A program made the translations under genes and the position numbers. Below are positions 1-8,289 of a stretch of DNA of 64,000 bases, piece after piece (position 1 is the stretch's first letter; the number at the start of each line of letters is the position of its first letter). Under the pieces are notes generated by a model. The model saw only the letters and a program-made list of their open reading frames with translations, was not told the DNA's origin and searched no databases. This DNA is from Rhizobium mesosinicum (GTDB lineage Bacteria > Pseudomonadota > Alphaproteobacteria > Rhizobiales > Rhizobiaceae). The stretch spans positions 1-64,000 of the forward strand of contig NZ_JAEUAK010000009.1 in assembly GCF_019511345.1 (NCBI RefSeq), in the 5' to 3' direction.

Positions 1-59
1 GCTCCCTCCCCCTTGTGGGGAGGGCTGGGGAGGGGAAAAGCGGCAAACGCCGACGTGCC
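1..59. repeat. Window-edge GC-rich inverted repeat
   Basis: An 8-base-pair perfect inverted repeat (CCCTCCCC at 4-11, GGGGAGGG at 17-24, 5-base loop) sits just downstream of the binding-protein gene that ends at 60 on the minus strand. It could help terminate that transcript. Purine-rich and pyrimidine-rich repeats of this kind are also common dispersed intergenic elements. No gene is visible. Confidence 0.4.
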
Positions 60-1358
60 TTACGCCGCGATGAACTCGTTCCAGCGGCGCACCATGTAGC
101 GATCCTCGTCCATGACCGAGTTCCAGCACGCCACATGACCCATGCGCTCCTCGAACGAACCACCATCGCGAACAGCGCCGGCCTTTTCCATGACCTTGCC
201 TTCCGGCGAGAGGATATCGCCCTGTGCCGGCTTGCCTTCGATCCAGTAGCCCCATTCGTCTGCCGTCATGAAGTTCTTGGCCGTATCCATGCAAGCGGAG
301 TAATAGCCCTGACGGTTGAGATAGCCCCCGACCCAGCCAGACGTGTACCAGTTGATGTACTCATAGGCGGCGTCGAGCTGTGCGCCCTTGAGGTGGGCGG
401 CGAGGCCGAGACCGCCACCCCATGAACGATAGCCTTCCTTGAGCGGCTGATATTTGCAGGCAATGCCCTTGGAGCGGACGGCGGCGACGGCCGGCGACCA
501 CATGGACTGGATGACGACTTCGCCCGACGCCATCAGGTTGACCGACTCGTCGAAGCTCTTCCAGAAGGCTCGGAATTGGCCGTCGTGCTTTGCCTTGATC
601 AGGAACTCGATCGTCTTGTCGATCTCCGCCTTGGTCATGTTGCCCTTGTCGGCATATTTGATGTTGCCTAGAGCTTCCATGATCATCGCGGCATCCATGA
701 TGCCAATCGACGGGATGTTGAGGATCGAGGTCTTGCCTTTGAACTTCGGATCCATGATATCAGCCCAGGTGGTGATCTCGCGGCCGACGAGGTCGGGGCG
801 AATGCCGAGCGTATCGGCATTGTAGATCGTCGGCATCATGGTGAAGAGCTCGGTCTCCCCCTTGGCGAACGTCTTGGCATCTTTGCTTTCGACATAGCCA
901 ACGGTGTGCGGCGCCGTACCCTGGGCAATGACGCTGTCTGGCTTCAGCTTGCCGTTCTTGAAGAGCGGCACGACCTTGTCGTAATACTTCAGCTTCTTCA
1001 CATCCATCGGCTGGATGACACCGGCCGGATATACCTTTTTCAGGATCCAGTATTCGATATCGGCGATATCGTAGCTGTCAGGCTGGGTGACCGCGCGCTG
1101 GGCGGCAGCGTCGGAATCGGTCGCAGTCATCTCCAGCGTAATGCCGAGGTCCTGCTTGCACTTCTCGGCGATCGCATTGATGTTCGAAACGCCGGTGCCG
1201 AACTGGCGAAGCGTGATGTTGGACTGCGCCCAGATGGTCGGGAAGCCGGTGATAGCGCCCGAGCCGGCAATGGCGCCGACGGCGGCAGCACCCGTCTTCA
1301 GAAGCGCGCGGCGGGAAATTCCCTTTTCCGCCTTCGTGATTTTCGTTTCAGTCGTCAT
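60..1358 (-). CDS. ABC transporter substrate-binding protein, polyamine (PotD)-like
   Basis: Predicted periplasmic binding protein that captures a small solute, probably a polyamine-type compound, for an ABC importer. The protein is 432 residues from the ATG at 1358. That start is preferred over an in-frame upstream one because it follows a GGGGAA ribosome site and opens directly into a twin-arginine signal (SRRALLK at about residues 15-21, then an Ala/Gly-rich hydrophobic stretch). The gene lies 29 bases downstream of the ATPase gene and is probably cotranscribed with it. No permease gene is visible; if present it lies before base 1. The substrate is inferred from family resemblance only. 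Confidence 0.85.
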   Translation of the reverse strand: MTTETKITKAEKGISRRALLKTGAAAVGAIAGSGAITGFPTIWAQSNITLRQFGTGVSNINAIAEKCKQDLGITLEMTATDSDAAAQRAVTQPDSYDIADIEYWILKKVYPAGVIQPMDVKKLKYYDKVVPLFKNGKLKPDSVIAQGTAPHTVGYVESKDAKTFAKGETELFTMMPTIYNADTLGIRPDLVGREITTWADIMDPKFKGKTSILNIPSIGIMDAAMIMEALGNIKYADKGNMTKAEIDKTIEFLIKAKHDGQFRAFWKSFDESVNLMASGEVVIQSMWSPAVAAVRSKGIACKYQPLKEGYRSWGGGLGLAAHLKGAQLDAAYEYINWYTSGWVGGYLNRQGYYSACMDTAKNFMTADEWGYWIEGKPAQGDILSPEGKVMEKAGAVRDGGSFEERMGHVACWNSVMDEDRYMVRRWNEFIAA

Positions 1359-1387
1359 GGCAGTTCCCCTTTTTTTGATAGTGAAGT

Positions 1388-2476
1388 TCATGCGGAAACG
1401 CGGCCAAGGAGGACGGCATCCTCCAGAGCCCAACTCAAAGACACCGCATCGCCGACCGAGACCGGGCTGGCGAAGTAATCGCTGTCGCTTGCGATGACGG
1501 TGAAATCGTCGCTGCCAGCCCCGAAGACGGTGATCTTCACCGAGGAGCCGCGATATTCGATATTCGAGACGACACCGTTGAAGCCGAGGGTCCAGTCGGT
1601 CGCCACCTGAAGGCGAACACGATCGGTGCGGATGCCGATATCGACGGCTTCGCCGACCTCCCTGCCCGTCCCGCGCACGGAAAAACTCTGCCCTTCAGGC
1701 ACCGTCATGACGATCACGCCATTCTCGCTCGAAGTGACACGGCCGGAGAGAACGTTATGATCGCCCATGAAGCGGGCGACAAAGGCAGTCGCCGGCTTTT
1801 CGAACACCTGCCGCGGAGACGCCGCCTGCTCGATCTTCCCATCATTCATGATGACGATGATGTCGGCGAGCGCCATCGCCTCTTCCTGGCTGTGCGTCAC
1901 ATGCACGAAGGTGATGCCGAGCGTCTTCTGCAGTTTTTTCAGCTCCGCGCGCATGCGGATCTTCAGGAAAGGGTCGAGTGCAGACAGCGGCTCGTCGAGC
2001 AGCAATGCTTCCGGATCGGTGATCAAGGCACGCGCCAGAGCGACGCGCTGCTGTTGACCGCCGGAAAGCTGCGCCGGCCGCCTGGTGGCATAGGCCTCCA
2101 TCTGCATCAGCTTCAGCATCTCCAGCGCCTTGGCGCGGCGCTCGTCCTTGTCGACGCCTTTCATCTTCAAGCTAAAGGCCACGTTGTCGACGAGATCGAG
2201 ATGCGGAAACAGCGCATAGGATTGGAACATCATAGCCGTGCCGCGCTTTGCCGGCGGGAAATCGGTGACGACGACATTACCGAGCCGGATATCGCCCGAT
2301 GAAATCGTCTCATGTCCCGCGATCATGCGCAGCGTCGAGGTTTTGCCGCAGCCGGATGGACCGAGGAAACAGCAATAGGAACCGGCCGGAATTTTCAGGC
2401 TGATGGCATGGACCGCCGTGGTCGCGCCATAGACCTTTGAAACGGATGCTATATCGATCTCTGCCGCTTTCGACAT
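1388..2476 (-). CDS. ABC transporter ATP-binding protein, PotA-like
   Basis: Cytoplasmic ATPase that powers solute import. Visible motifs are Walker A (GPSGCGKTS), the Q-loop region (MMFQSYALFPH), the signature LSGGQQQRVALARAL and Walker B (ALLLDEPLSALD). A C-terminal TOBE-like domain is typical of the spermidine/putrescine and iron/maltose ATPase families. The chosen ATG at 2476 gives 362 residues and follows GGGGAAGA. It is the first gene of a minus-strand operon with the binding protein and is divergent from a GntR regulator, which probably controls it. The order ATPase then binding protein, with no permease in view, is unusual. Confidence 0.88.
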   Translation of the reverse strand: MSKAAEIDIASVSKVYGATTAVHAISLKIPAGSYCCFLGPSGCGKTSTLRMIAGHETISSGDIRLGNVVVTDFPPAKRGTAMMFQSYALFPHLDLVDNVAFSLKMKGVDKDERRAKALEMLKLMQMEAYATRRPAQLSGGQQQRVALARALITDPEALLLDEPLSALDPFLKIRMRAELKKLQKTLGITFVHVTHSQEEAMALADIIVIMNDGKIEQAASPRQVFEKPATAFVARFMGDHNVLSGRVTSSENGVIVMTVPEGQSFSVRGTGREVGEAVDIGIRTDRVRLQVATDWTLGFNGVVSNIEYRGSSVKITVFGAGSDDFTVIASDSDYFASPVSVGDAVSLSWALEDAVLLGRVSA

Positions 2477-2647
2477 CGTGTCTTCCCCTGTTCGAGAAAG
2501 ACAATGCATCTGGCGTGCCAATTTAGTGAGCACATCTTAAGCCGTTGCAAATCATGAATTTTTAATAGCATCATCCGGCCTGACAAAATTTCTGCCACTT
2601 TTCGCGTTGCACACAAAATGGGCTTTCGTCCTCAATTCGTGCAGAAA

Positions 2648-2659
2648 ATCGTATACAAT
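2648..2659. promoter_or_regulatory. Candidate GntR/FCD operator
   Basis: ATCGTATACAAT lies in the 266-base gap between the ABC genes and the divergent GntR gene. It fits the T-N-GT-N2-AC-N-A style of dyad bound by FCD-subfamily GntR regulators. A weaker related sequence (GCGTACAAAT) lies about 20 bases closer to the regulator. Binding is inferred. Confidence 0.4.
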
Positions 2660-2742
2660 TTCGCCCACGCCGTGCGTACAAATTCGTTTAACTTTTGAGA
2701 CAAAGGCGGCTATTGTTTGCTGACATCAAGGAAACCGATTTC

Positions 2743-3453
2743 ATGAAATCCGCCGCCAGCGCCATGAGCCACGACGACACCCAGGATACGGGCGTCCCGC
2801 AGATCCGCGATGCCATCAGGGACGCGATCGTCGAGCGACGCCTGTCACCCGGCACGAAACTATCGGAAAGCGACGTCGGTAATCTCTTCAATGTCAGTCG
2901 CACGCTGGCGCGCGCAGCCCTGCAGGCACTTTCTTATGAAGGTCTCGTCAGCGTCGAGAAGAACCGCGGCGCTTTCGTCGCCTATCCCTCCCCAGACGAA
3001 GCCCGACAGATCTTCGCCGCCCGGAGGTTGGTCGAGCCGGGCATTCTGCGGGAAGCGGCGGTCCACATCACGCGATCCGATATCGAGCACTTGAAGCAAT
3101 TGCTTTTGGAAGAAGGCCGGCTGATGGGTGAGCGCGGCCAGACGGCAAGACGAGCCGAAATAAAAGCATCGGGCGATTTCCATCTGACGCTCGCCGCCAT
3201 CTCGGGCAATGCGATCATGCAGCGCTTCATGGAAGAACTCGTCGCCCGCTCATCCCTGGTGATCGCGCTCTACGGGCAATCGACCGTCTCGAGCTGCGGC
3301 CATGCCGAACACGGGGATATCATCGAAGCAATCGAAAGCGGCGAACTCGATCGCGCCTGCCGTCTGATGCTTCACCATATCGCCCATATCGAGGCTGATC
3401 TCGATCTGCGCGAACGCAAGAGCGTTGGGCTGAAAGAAGCATTCGAACTTTGA
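2743..3453 (+). CDS. GntR family regulator, FCD (FadR-like) subfamily
   Basis: DNA-binding regulator of 236 residues. The N-terminal winged helix (about residues 22-85) includes KLSESDVGNLFNVSRTLARA, and the wing is followed by NRGAFVA. The C-terminal half is an all-helical FCD ligand domain with the usual Arg, Asp and His metal/ligand residues. The ATG at 2743 is preferred over an upstream TTG at 2695 because AAGGAAA lies at the right distance. The gene is divergent from the polyamine-type ABC operon, so it probably represses that operon and itself in response to the transported solute. Confidence 0.88.
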   Translation: MKSAASAMSHDDTQDTGVPQIRDAIRDAIVERRLSPGTKLSESDVGNLFNVSRTLARAALQALSYEGLVSVEKNRGAFVAYPSPDEARQIFAARRLVEPGILREAAVHITRSDIEHLKQLLLEEGRLMGERGQTARRAEIKASGDFHLTLAAISGNAIMQRFMEELVARSSLVIALYGQSTVSSCGHAEHGDIIEAIESGELDRACRLMLHHIAHIEADLDLRERKSVGLKEAFEL

Positions 3454-3457
3454 AAAC

Positions 3458-3865
3458 TCAGTGATGCGGTGATCGGATGTCGGCGGCGCGACGGATCTCC
3501 TCCACACTCATCGGCTGGCTGGAACGCAACTTCACCTCGCCATCGGTGCCGACAAGTACCAGCCCGAATTCGCCGCTGAGCGGCCCTTGAAGCTCATCGC
3601 GCAGCTCGTCTGCATCAAGGTCCTTGCCATCCTCAAACATAGAGAATGCGCCGCCGCCGGCGATCGTGAAGACCTCGATATCGTCCTCGATCAGCCGCAT
3701 CTGCGACTTGCGCAGCAATTCGTCCTGAACGATTGGCCTGTCGTCCTCGGCGTCGGCAAAGACGATGAGGACGTTCTTTTCGCCGCGGAACTGTTCCAGC
3801 GATCGCGGCAGGTGAGCCTCGCGACCGCCCGTTCCCATAATTTCGTGTAGAATGGATTTCAACAT
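3458..3865 (-). CDS. DUF4174 family protein
   Basis: A 135-residue cytoplasmic protein of unknown function. It has the DUF4174 pattern: an N-terminal 'LEQFRGEKNVLIVFAD' strand, a central aspartate-rich part, and a C-terminal 'GEFGLVLVGTDGEVKLR' segment that resembles a degraded thioredoxin fold without the CxxC. No signal peptide is seen, although many family members are exported. The start follows AAGGACGAG. An exact EcfG-type promoter lies just upstream (3892-3916), so induction by general stress is likely. It is convergent with the GntR gene, with only a few bases between the stops. Confidence 0.75.
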   Translation of the reverse strand: MLKSILHEIMGTGGREAHLPRSLEQFRGEKNVLIVFADAEDDRPIVQDELLRKSQMRLIEDDIEVFTIAGGGAFSMFEDGKDLDADELRDELQGPLSGEFGLVLVGTDGEVKLRSSQPMSVEEIRRAADIRSPHH

Positions 3866-3891
3866 GGTGCTCGTCCTTCTCTGCCTGTTTC

Positions 3892-3916
3892 AACGGCTGG
3901 AAATGAGCAGGGTTCC
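3892..3916 (-). promoter_or_regulatory. EcfG (RpoE2) general stress promoter
   Basis: Read on the minus strand the sequence is GGAAC, 16 bases, CGTT. This matches the alphaproteobacterial EcfG consensus (GGAAC-N16/17-CGTT) exactly. It lies 27 bases before the ATG of the DUF4174 gene, which places transcription start in a short leader. Confidence 0.75.
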
Positions 3917-3967
3917 GCAGAAGGATGGAGGAATGGGATCGCGGCCAGTGCCGCGATCCTGAAAGCC

Positions 3968-4351
3968 CTATTCGCGCGGCTCAGCTTCGGATGCGCGCGT
4001 CGAAAGAGCGGCGATGTCAGGCGTGCCATTGGCAAGAAGGCGCTTGCGCACCAGAACGCGCATGACGCGCGCCGCCGTCGAGAAGGTCATCTGGTCTAGC
4101 GGTCCCTCGCCCTCCCAAGGCTTGGTCAGCCGTTCGGTGACGGCGCCGACGATATTGGCCGGGACGATATCGGTGCATTCGCGCATAGCCTCGAAAACGA
4201 AGCTGATGGGAATAACCCTGCCTTCATGGGTGACAATCGGCTCCGTCAGTTCGCTGTCCCATTCCTCGTACGCATAAAGCGCCTCACGGAACAGCTGTTG
4301 CAGGGTGAACGGGGCATGTCCGTTGTGAAGTGGCGGCAGTGCATTCATCAT
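3968..4351 (-). CDS. Hypothetical protein, 127 residues
   Basis: Unrecognised small cytoplasmic protein. The ATG at 4351 follows a strong GAGGAGA site. The sequence has mixed charge, with a segment 'LTEPIVTHEGRVIPISFVFEAMRECTDIVPANI' in the middle and helical C-terminal parts. It has no signal peptide or membrane segment. It lies inside a cluster of small stress genes, but no EcfG motif was found in its own upstream region (4352-4450), so its regulation is unclear. Confidence 0.65.
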   Translation of the reverse strand: MMNALPPLHNGHAPFTLQQLFREALYAYEEWDSELTEPIVTHEGRVIPISFVFEAMRECTDIVPANIVGAVTERLTKPWEGEGPLDQMTFSTAARVMRVLVRKRLLANGTPDIAALSTRASEAEPRE

Positions 4352-4614
4352 GTCTGTCTCCTCTGATGGATTTAGCCAGCTTCCTCAAGACCCGGCCCGG
4401 ATCGACGCAAGACGAGAGCTCGACTCCTCCCTCGGACCAGATACACGATTCATTTTATAGAGTAACACAGGCGTGATAAAGCCATTTCTGCCCTCCTTGT
4501 CTGCAGGCATCTTCTAACCGATTGAAATTCATTGAGACTTGCTGGTATTTTTTTGCTTTTGGAGCCGGTTAAAATGGCGTTTCGCCGCCAAGAGGGCATC
4601 GAAGGGGCAGATTT

Positions 4615-4639
4615 GGAACCTTTAGCGCACTAAGCGGTT
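4615..4639 (+). promoter_or_regulatory. EcfG-type stress promoter, with description of the 4352-4671 gap
   Basis: GGAAC (4615-4619), 16 bases, then GGTT. This matches the looser GGAAC-N18/19-TT form described for RpoE2 in Sinorhizobium. It ends 33 bases before the ATG at 4672. The rest of the 320-base gap is relatively AT-rich, must hold the minus-strand promoter for the gene ending at 3968, and shows no other gene. Confidence 0.6.
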
Positions 4640-4671
4640 TTGCCTCGGCAAGCAGCCTGGGGAGATCCGCA

Positions 4672-4878
4672 ATGACGCAAATTCACCAACCTGAACGACG
4701 CAGCCGCACCCTGCGCGGCCGCCCCTATAGTCTTCAGGAGTTCGCCGCCAAATACGGCCTCAAGAAAGAGCAGGCCGAAAGCCTTTTTACCCGCTTCGGT
4801 CCGTCTTCGGTTGAGTTGGACTTGCTGATGGCGGCCAAGCGCCGTCCGCCTGTTCTGCCCGATCATATCCACGAGTAG
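4672..4878 (+). CDS. Small hypothetical protein, DUF3606-like
   Basis: A 68-residue basic protein. The segment 'YSLQEFAAKYGLKKEQAESLFTRFG' followed by a short helix resembles the helix-turn-helix-like core of DUF3606 proteins, but the match is weak and seen by eye only. The ATG follows GGGGAGATCCGC. An EcfG-type promoter precedes it, suggesting a role in general stress. It is probably cotranscribed with the 71-residue ORF that starts 9 bases downstream. Confidence 0.7.
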   Translation: MTQIHQPERRSRTLRGRPYSLQEFAAKYGLKKEQAESLFTRFGPSSVELDLLMAAKRRPPVLPDHIHE

Positions 4879-4887
4879 GACAGGACC

Positions 4888-5103
4888 GTGAACGGTAAAG
4901 ACAAAATCCGCAAAGACGCCGAAGGACAGTTCGCGCGTTCGCGAGAGGGCCGCCGCAACAGCGGCGTCTCCAGCGCCAAGCCGCGCGACGTTACCCATTC
5001 CGATGATGCCACCATCCATCGCACATCGCCCGACCAGAAGTCGCGAAAAGACTGGGACGTCAACCACGGCGAGGCCAACAGCGAGCGGTCACGCTCTGAA
5101 TGA
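4888..5103 (+). CDS. Hydrophilic small protein, GTG start
   Basis: A 71-residue, very hydrophilic protein rich in Lys, Arg, Ser, Asp and Asn with almost no hydrophobic core, so it is probably disordered. It starts at a GTG after TAGGACAGGA and lies 9 bases behind the stress gene at 4672-4878, so it is likely the second gene of that transcript. Such proteins resemble hydrophilin-like or stress-protective proteins, but no function can be assigned. Confidence 0.6.
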   Translation: MNGKDKIRKDAEGQFARSREGRRNSGVSSAKPRDVTHSDDATIHRTSPDQKSRKDWDVNHGEANSERSRSE

Positions 5104-5141
5104 TCGCCCTCTCTGAGCGCAAAATTTCACCGAATATGTCG

Positions 5142-5166
5142 GGAACACACGTCGGGTGAACTCGTT
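5142..5166 (+). promoter_or_regulatory. EcfG (RpoE2) general stress promoter
   Basis: GGAAC (5142-5146), 16 bases, CGTT (5163-5166): an exact match to the EcfG consensus. It lies upstream of the DUF2934 gene at 5323, leaving a leader of roughly 150 bases that contains a small CCGCC-TTC-GGCGG hairpin at about 5250-5270. Confidence 0.7.
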
Positions 5167-5322
5167 CTTACACTGAGCATGGCAAGAGGTCATGCCAACC
5201 CATCGAAATGCCGGCGTTTGCCGGCTCCTTTCTACACGAGCAGCTTGAGGTACCGCCTTCGGCGGGAGGCCAATCGTGTGGAATCGCTGGCGGGAAAGAA
5301 GATCGGCAAGAAGGACGACACG

Positions 5323-5571
5323 ATGAGCAATACCTCCCGGCATGACTGGATATGCAAGCGGGCCTACGCACTTTGGGAAGCGGAAGGCAGGCCGCATGGC
5401 CGCGACGCTGAGCATTGGCTTCAGGCGACTGCCGAGCGTGACAGGCTGGAACAAACGCGCGCATCGGCTGATGGAAACGAGGTTCTCGTCAAATTCCGGC
5501 CGAAAGTACCAGAATCCCACAAGCCCACCATCCAGATCAGTCAACGCCACAGGCTCCCGCGAGCGGTATGA
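5323..5571 (+). CDS. DUF2934 domain protein
   Basis: An 82-residue protein whose first 40 residues carry the DUF2934 signature: 'ICKRAYALWEAEGRPHGRD' followed by 'HW'. The function of this small domain is unknown; it is frequent in rhizobia and often stress-induced. The ATG at 5323 is chosen over in-frame upstream starts because it follows AGAAGGA and begins the domain. An exact EcfG promoter lies upstream. A paralogue with the same domain and a similar promoter is at 10278-10508. Confidence 0.8.
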   Translation: MSNTSRHDWICKRAYALWEAEGRPHGRDAEHWLQATAERDRLEQTRASADGNEVLVKFRPKVPESHKPTIQISQRHRLPRAV

Positions 5572-5580
5572 ACAGGCGAG

Positions 5581-7515
5581 CTAGTCCAGGCGTATCCGGA
5601 AACGGGCGGAAAAATCGCCTTCCCACCACATTGGGAAATTGGTTCCCCACTTGTTATTATGCAGGTTGAAGCGGATTCCCGCTTCAAAATCCGGCAGCTC
5701 CTTACAGAACGTCATGAAATCCCAGCCCTGCGGCGCAACCAGCGGCGTGTCGAGCGGCTCGACGAAGAGCATTCCGGCATCCGCAAGGTCGCCGCGGACG
5801 GCGGAGACGGCCTGAAGCTGCGCGCCGCCCGACATGGCGAAACTGCAGGACCGGTGCCACAACCCCGTCTTCCTGAAAGCCCAGTCCTTTGCGCCGTCGG
5901 GCGTGAACGACAGGAAGCTCGCCTCGGGCATACGATTGGCCGGCTTGTCCCGCAGCGAGAGGCGCAATTGCAGGCTATCGTCATCACCCGAAAACTCCAC
6001 GGCGAGCTGGGGTGGCGCCCCAAACCGCTCGACGGCTTCCGCGGGCATGGACAAGAGAACCCCGTCGTTGCCCGCACGTTCCAGTCTCGGCACATAAACC
6101 TTCGAAAGCGCCGCACCCGAGCGACCAAGCCCAGGCTTGTCGTGATCGAGCACTGCCCATTCCTGCCGATGCGTCAAATAGCTGCCCATATGTCTGGCGA
6201 CATCGGCAGCGTCATAACTCTCATAGCGATAGGCGATCAACGAACCGTTGCGGCCGGCAATCCGGCGCCCCAGCGGCGAAGTTACCGCAGCGACATCGCC
6301 GGTCACCTCATCGAGCTCGATCGACCAGTCGCTGGCAACAAGGCGGGTCTCCCTGCTCACGCTGCCGACGAGCGCCGGCGCGAAGAGCTCTGCGAGCACC
6401 GTCTGCGCCTGCTGCTGGTCGTCGGCATCGAGTTCGGCGACAGCCTGGTCGATATAGCCGCGCTGCTCGTCCCACGACGCCTCGGTATAGGCGAAACGGT
6501 AATCCCCTTTGCGGGCCGCTTCGAAATCGGCTTTTGCCCAAGCCTTGTCGTCGCGCAGATAGGATTTGATATCCACCCCGCACGTATGCTCCGCCACCAT
6601 GGCGAGCCCGCGGCCGAAAGCAAGCCTGCGCTGATTGAGTCCCTCGCCCGCGAAGCGGTCATAGAGCCGTTGCAGGGCCAGAAATTTCGCCGTCTTCAAC
6701 GGGTCCGTGGCGCTGCCATGAATCCAGCTGTCGCCCAGCTCCAGCTCCAGCACCGGGAAACGCTCGCGCTTCTCCCAGAGGATCGCACCATAGTTCTCCA
6801 GCGTCGCCGCGCGGATGACCGCTTCAGGCGCGAGGCGGCGCACGTCGCGATAGGCCTCCGCCGTCTGCGGCACGCTTTGCGGGCCGATATTGTCCTGCGT
6901 ATGTGCAAAGCTCAGCCCGTCGTCGAAACCTTCGGGAAAATAAGTTTCGCCATAGGAGCGCTGGTACATGACCACGACCTCGGCGCTATCAGGCGCACGC
7001 CAGCGAAAAACATCAGGCACGTCGGGCGGCGGGGAAGCCGTATTGACGCCGAGATGCAGGAAGCGGATGCCGGCTTCGGCAAGCAGCGGCACCATGCCGA
7101 GCGTGTGGCCCGGAACGTCGGTCATCTTCGCCGCAATCGTCTGCTTGCCAAAGCGGCGGTCGAGCTCCTGCGAATAGGAAAGACCCGCTCGGAACAGGTC
7201 CGGTGACATGAGTTCGGTGTGGGTGGTGAAAGGCAACCCGTGCCAGCGGATGAGCCCGCGTTCGATCGCCTGTTCCAGTGCCGCGACCTCGGCAGGCGAG
7301 CGCGAAGTCAGATGATCCCAGATCAGCCACGCGCCTGTTGTCCAGATGAATTTCGGCTCTTCAGGGTTTTCGGCATAGAAATGCGCACCGGTCTCGATCG
7401 CCTGCGGAATGAAGCGCTCGTGATATTGCCGGCGAACCTTCTCCGCATGGTCGGTGAAACCGATATCGAGATGGGTCTTGAAGACCAGGTGCACGCGCTT
7501 TTCCGTCATCTGCAT
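5581..7515 (-). CDS. DUF5054 protein, GH38/57-like glycoside hydrolase fold
   Basis: A 644-residue cytoplasmic protein. The N-terminal region has the alpha-mannosidase-like start 'VHLVFKTHLDIGFTDHAEKV' with a metal-binding style H-x-D, then 'MTDVPGHTLGMVPLLAEAGI' and 'GDSWIHGSATDPLK'. These are typical of DUF5054 proteins related to glycoside hydrolase family 38. The C-terminal half is a beta-rich domain. The activity is probably glycan or glycoside cleavage; the substrate is unknown. Two ATGs (7515, 7509) are possible; neither has a strong ribosome site. A LacI-family-like operator lies about 115 bases upstream, which fits control by sugar availability. Confidence 0.75.
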   Translation of the reverse strand: MQMTEKRVHLVFKTHLDIGFTDHAEKVRRQYHERFIPQAIETGAHFYAENPEEPKFIWTTGAWLIWDHLTSRSPAEVAALEQAIERGLIRWHGLPFTTHTELMSPDLFRAGLSYSQELDRRFGKQTIAAKMTDVPGHTLGMVPLLAEAGIRFLHLGVNTASPPPDVPDVFRWRAPDSAEVVVMYQRSYGETYFPEGFDDGLSFAHTQDNIGPQSVPQTAEAYRDVRRLAPEAVIRAATLENYGAILWEKRERFPVLELELGDSWIHGSATDPLKTAKFLALQRLYDRFAGEGLNQRRLAFGRGLAMVAEHTCGVDIKSYLRDDKAWAKADFEAARKGDYRFAYTEASWDEQRGYIDQAVAELDADDQQQAQTVLAELFAPALVGSVSRETRLVASDWSIELDEVTGDVAAVTSPLGRRIAGRNGSLIAYRYESYDAADVARHMGSYLTHRQEWAVLDHDKPGLGRSGAALSKVYVPRLERAGNDGVLLSMPAEAVERFGAPPQLAVEFSGDDDSLQLRLSLRDKPANRMPEASFLSFTPDGAKDWAFRKTGLWHRSCSFAMSGGAQLQAVSAVRGDLADAGMLFVEPLDTPLVAPQGWDFMTFCKELPDFEAGIRFNLHNNKWGTNFPMWWEGDFSARFRIRLD

Positions 7516-7977
7516 CCGCTAGATCAGTCCGGCTGTTGCCAAGCAGCTCTCGTGAGAAGCAACGCAAATGATTTTGCGTTCGACATGCAATCCCGGCCCA
7601 CCTCCCACTATGGCACAATAGCGGTTTGTGTAATCGTTTCCACACACACCTTTGCGCTTTGCGGTAACGATCCGTCAAGCATGTTTGCTGGAGAAGCCGC
7701 GAATATGCTGCATATTTTGTTAAGCTGCACTTCGCCTATCTTGCTTCCGGCAGGCAACGCAAATTAAGTGGCGACAAAGTATGAAAGCGTGTTCATTCGC
7801 CATTAACCTGACGGCCACGGCGGTGCACCCGCGATATACCTGTCATCTTGCTGCTTTACACGACATGAAACGGACCTTCCCGATGGCCTCCATGATCGAA
7901 TTCACCGTGACCTGTCCGGCGCGCCTGCGTCACGTCTATGGAAGAAATGCGTGAGCGATGTAACGGTAAAGGAGCGA
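7516..7977. other. 462-base intergenic region with a LacI-family-like operator
   Basis: No convincing gene is seen. TGTAATCGTTTCCA at 7629-7642 has a central CG and half-sites resembling LacI/GalR operators (5 of 7 positions symmetric). A 29-codon open frame beginning at 7866 lacks support. The region must contain the promoter of the DUF5054 gene on the minus strand. Confidence 0.4.
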
Positions 7978-8163
7978 TTATTTCTCTTCGCAGAGCGTCC
8001 GGTGAACCTCTGTCCAGAACAAGGCAAGCAACCTATCGCCGTTGCGTTCAGCGACCAGCGCACGGATCAGCGCCTCGGAGCCAGCCATGTCCTGCCAGCT
8101 CGATCTCAGCCCTTTGGCTGCCTGATGGCATTCGGCGATGTCGAACGTTCTCTTGCTGTCCAT
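7978..8163 (-). CDS. Small hypothetical protein, 61 residues
   Basis: Unrecognised small protein next to the quorum-sensing genes. The ATG at 8163 has a strong GGGGAGG site at proper spacing, and the sequence is a balanced amphipathic protein ('IRALVAERNGDRLLALFWTEVHRTL'), which supports a real gene. It is divergent from cinR, so the 126-base region between 8163 and 8290 holds both promoters, and the CATATG palindrome could influence both. Confidence 0.6.
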   Translation of the reverse strand: MDSKRTFDIAECHQAAKGLRSSWQDMAGSEALIRALVAERNGDRLLALFWTEVHRTLCEEK

Positions 8164-8213
8164 CTGGAGCCTCCCCGGAAAAGGCGCTAACAGACGGGTC
8201 CGGAAAAGTCATT

Positions 8214-8229
8214 CCCCGCATATGTGGGG
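8214..8229. promoter_or_regulatory. CATATG-centred palindrome upstream of cinR
   Basis: CCCCGCATATGTGGGG, a 16-base dyad with one mismatched pair around CATATG, ends 60 bases before the cinR ATG. A close relative lies in front of cinI (9066-9083). The shared CCCC-N-CATATG-N-GGGG pattern suggests an operator for a LuxR-family protein, most simply CinR itself. Confidence 0.5.
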
Positions 8230-8289
8230 ATGCCTTGTATTTTCGACATCCCTCGCGGTAAGATTGAACGTTTTGAGGCAGACGGCACG

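Noticed and set aside
7091..7130. GGAAC followed by GC-rich sequence inside the DUF5054 gene
   Set aside because: There is no CGTT or TT at the correct spacing and it lies inside a coding region, so it is not an EcfG promoter.
5659..7206. A 515-codon open frame opposite the DUF5054 gene
   Set aside because: The DUF5054 gene on the other strand has clear family motifs; this frame has none.
7866..7955. A 29-codon ORF upstream of the 61-residue gene
   Set aside because: There is no ribosome site, no codon bias and no family signal.
8224..8289. Upstream GTG start for cinR
   Set aside because: It would begin inside the CATATG palindrome and adds residues not typical of CinR; the ATG at 8290 fits the family.
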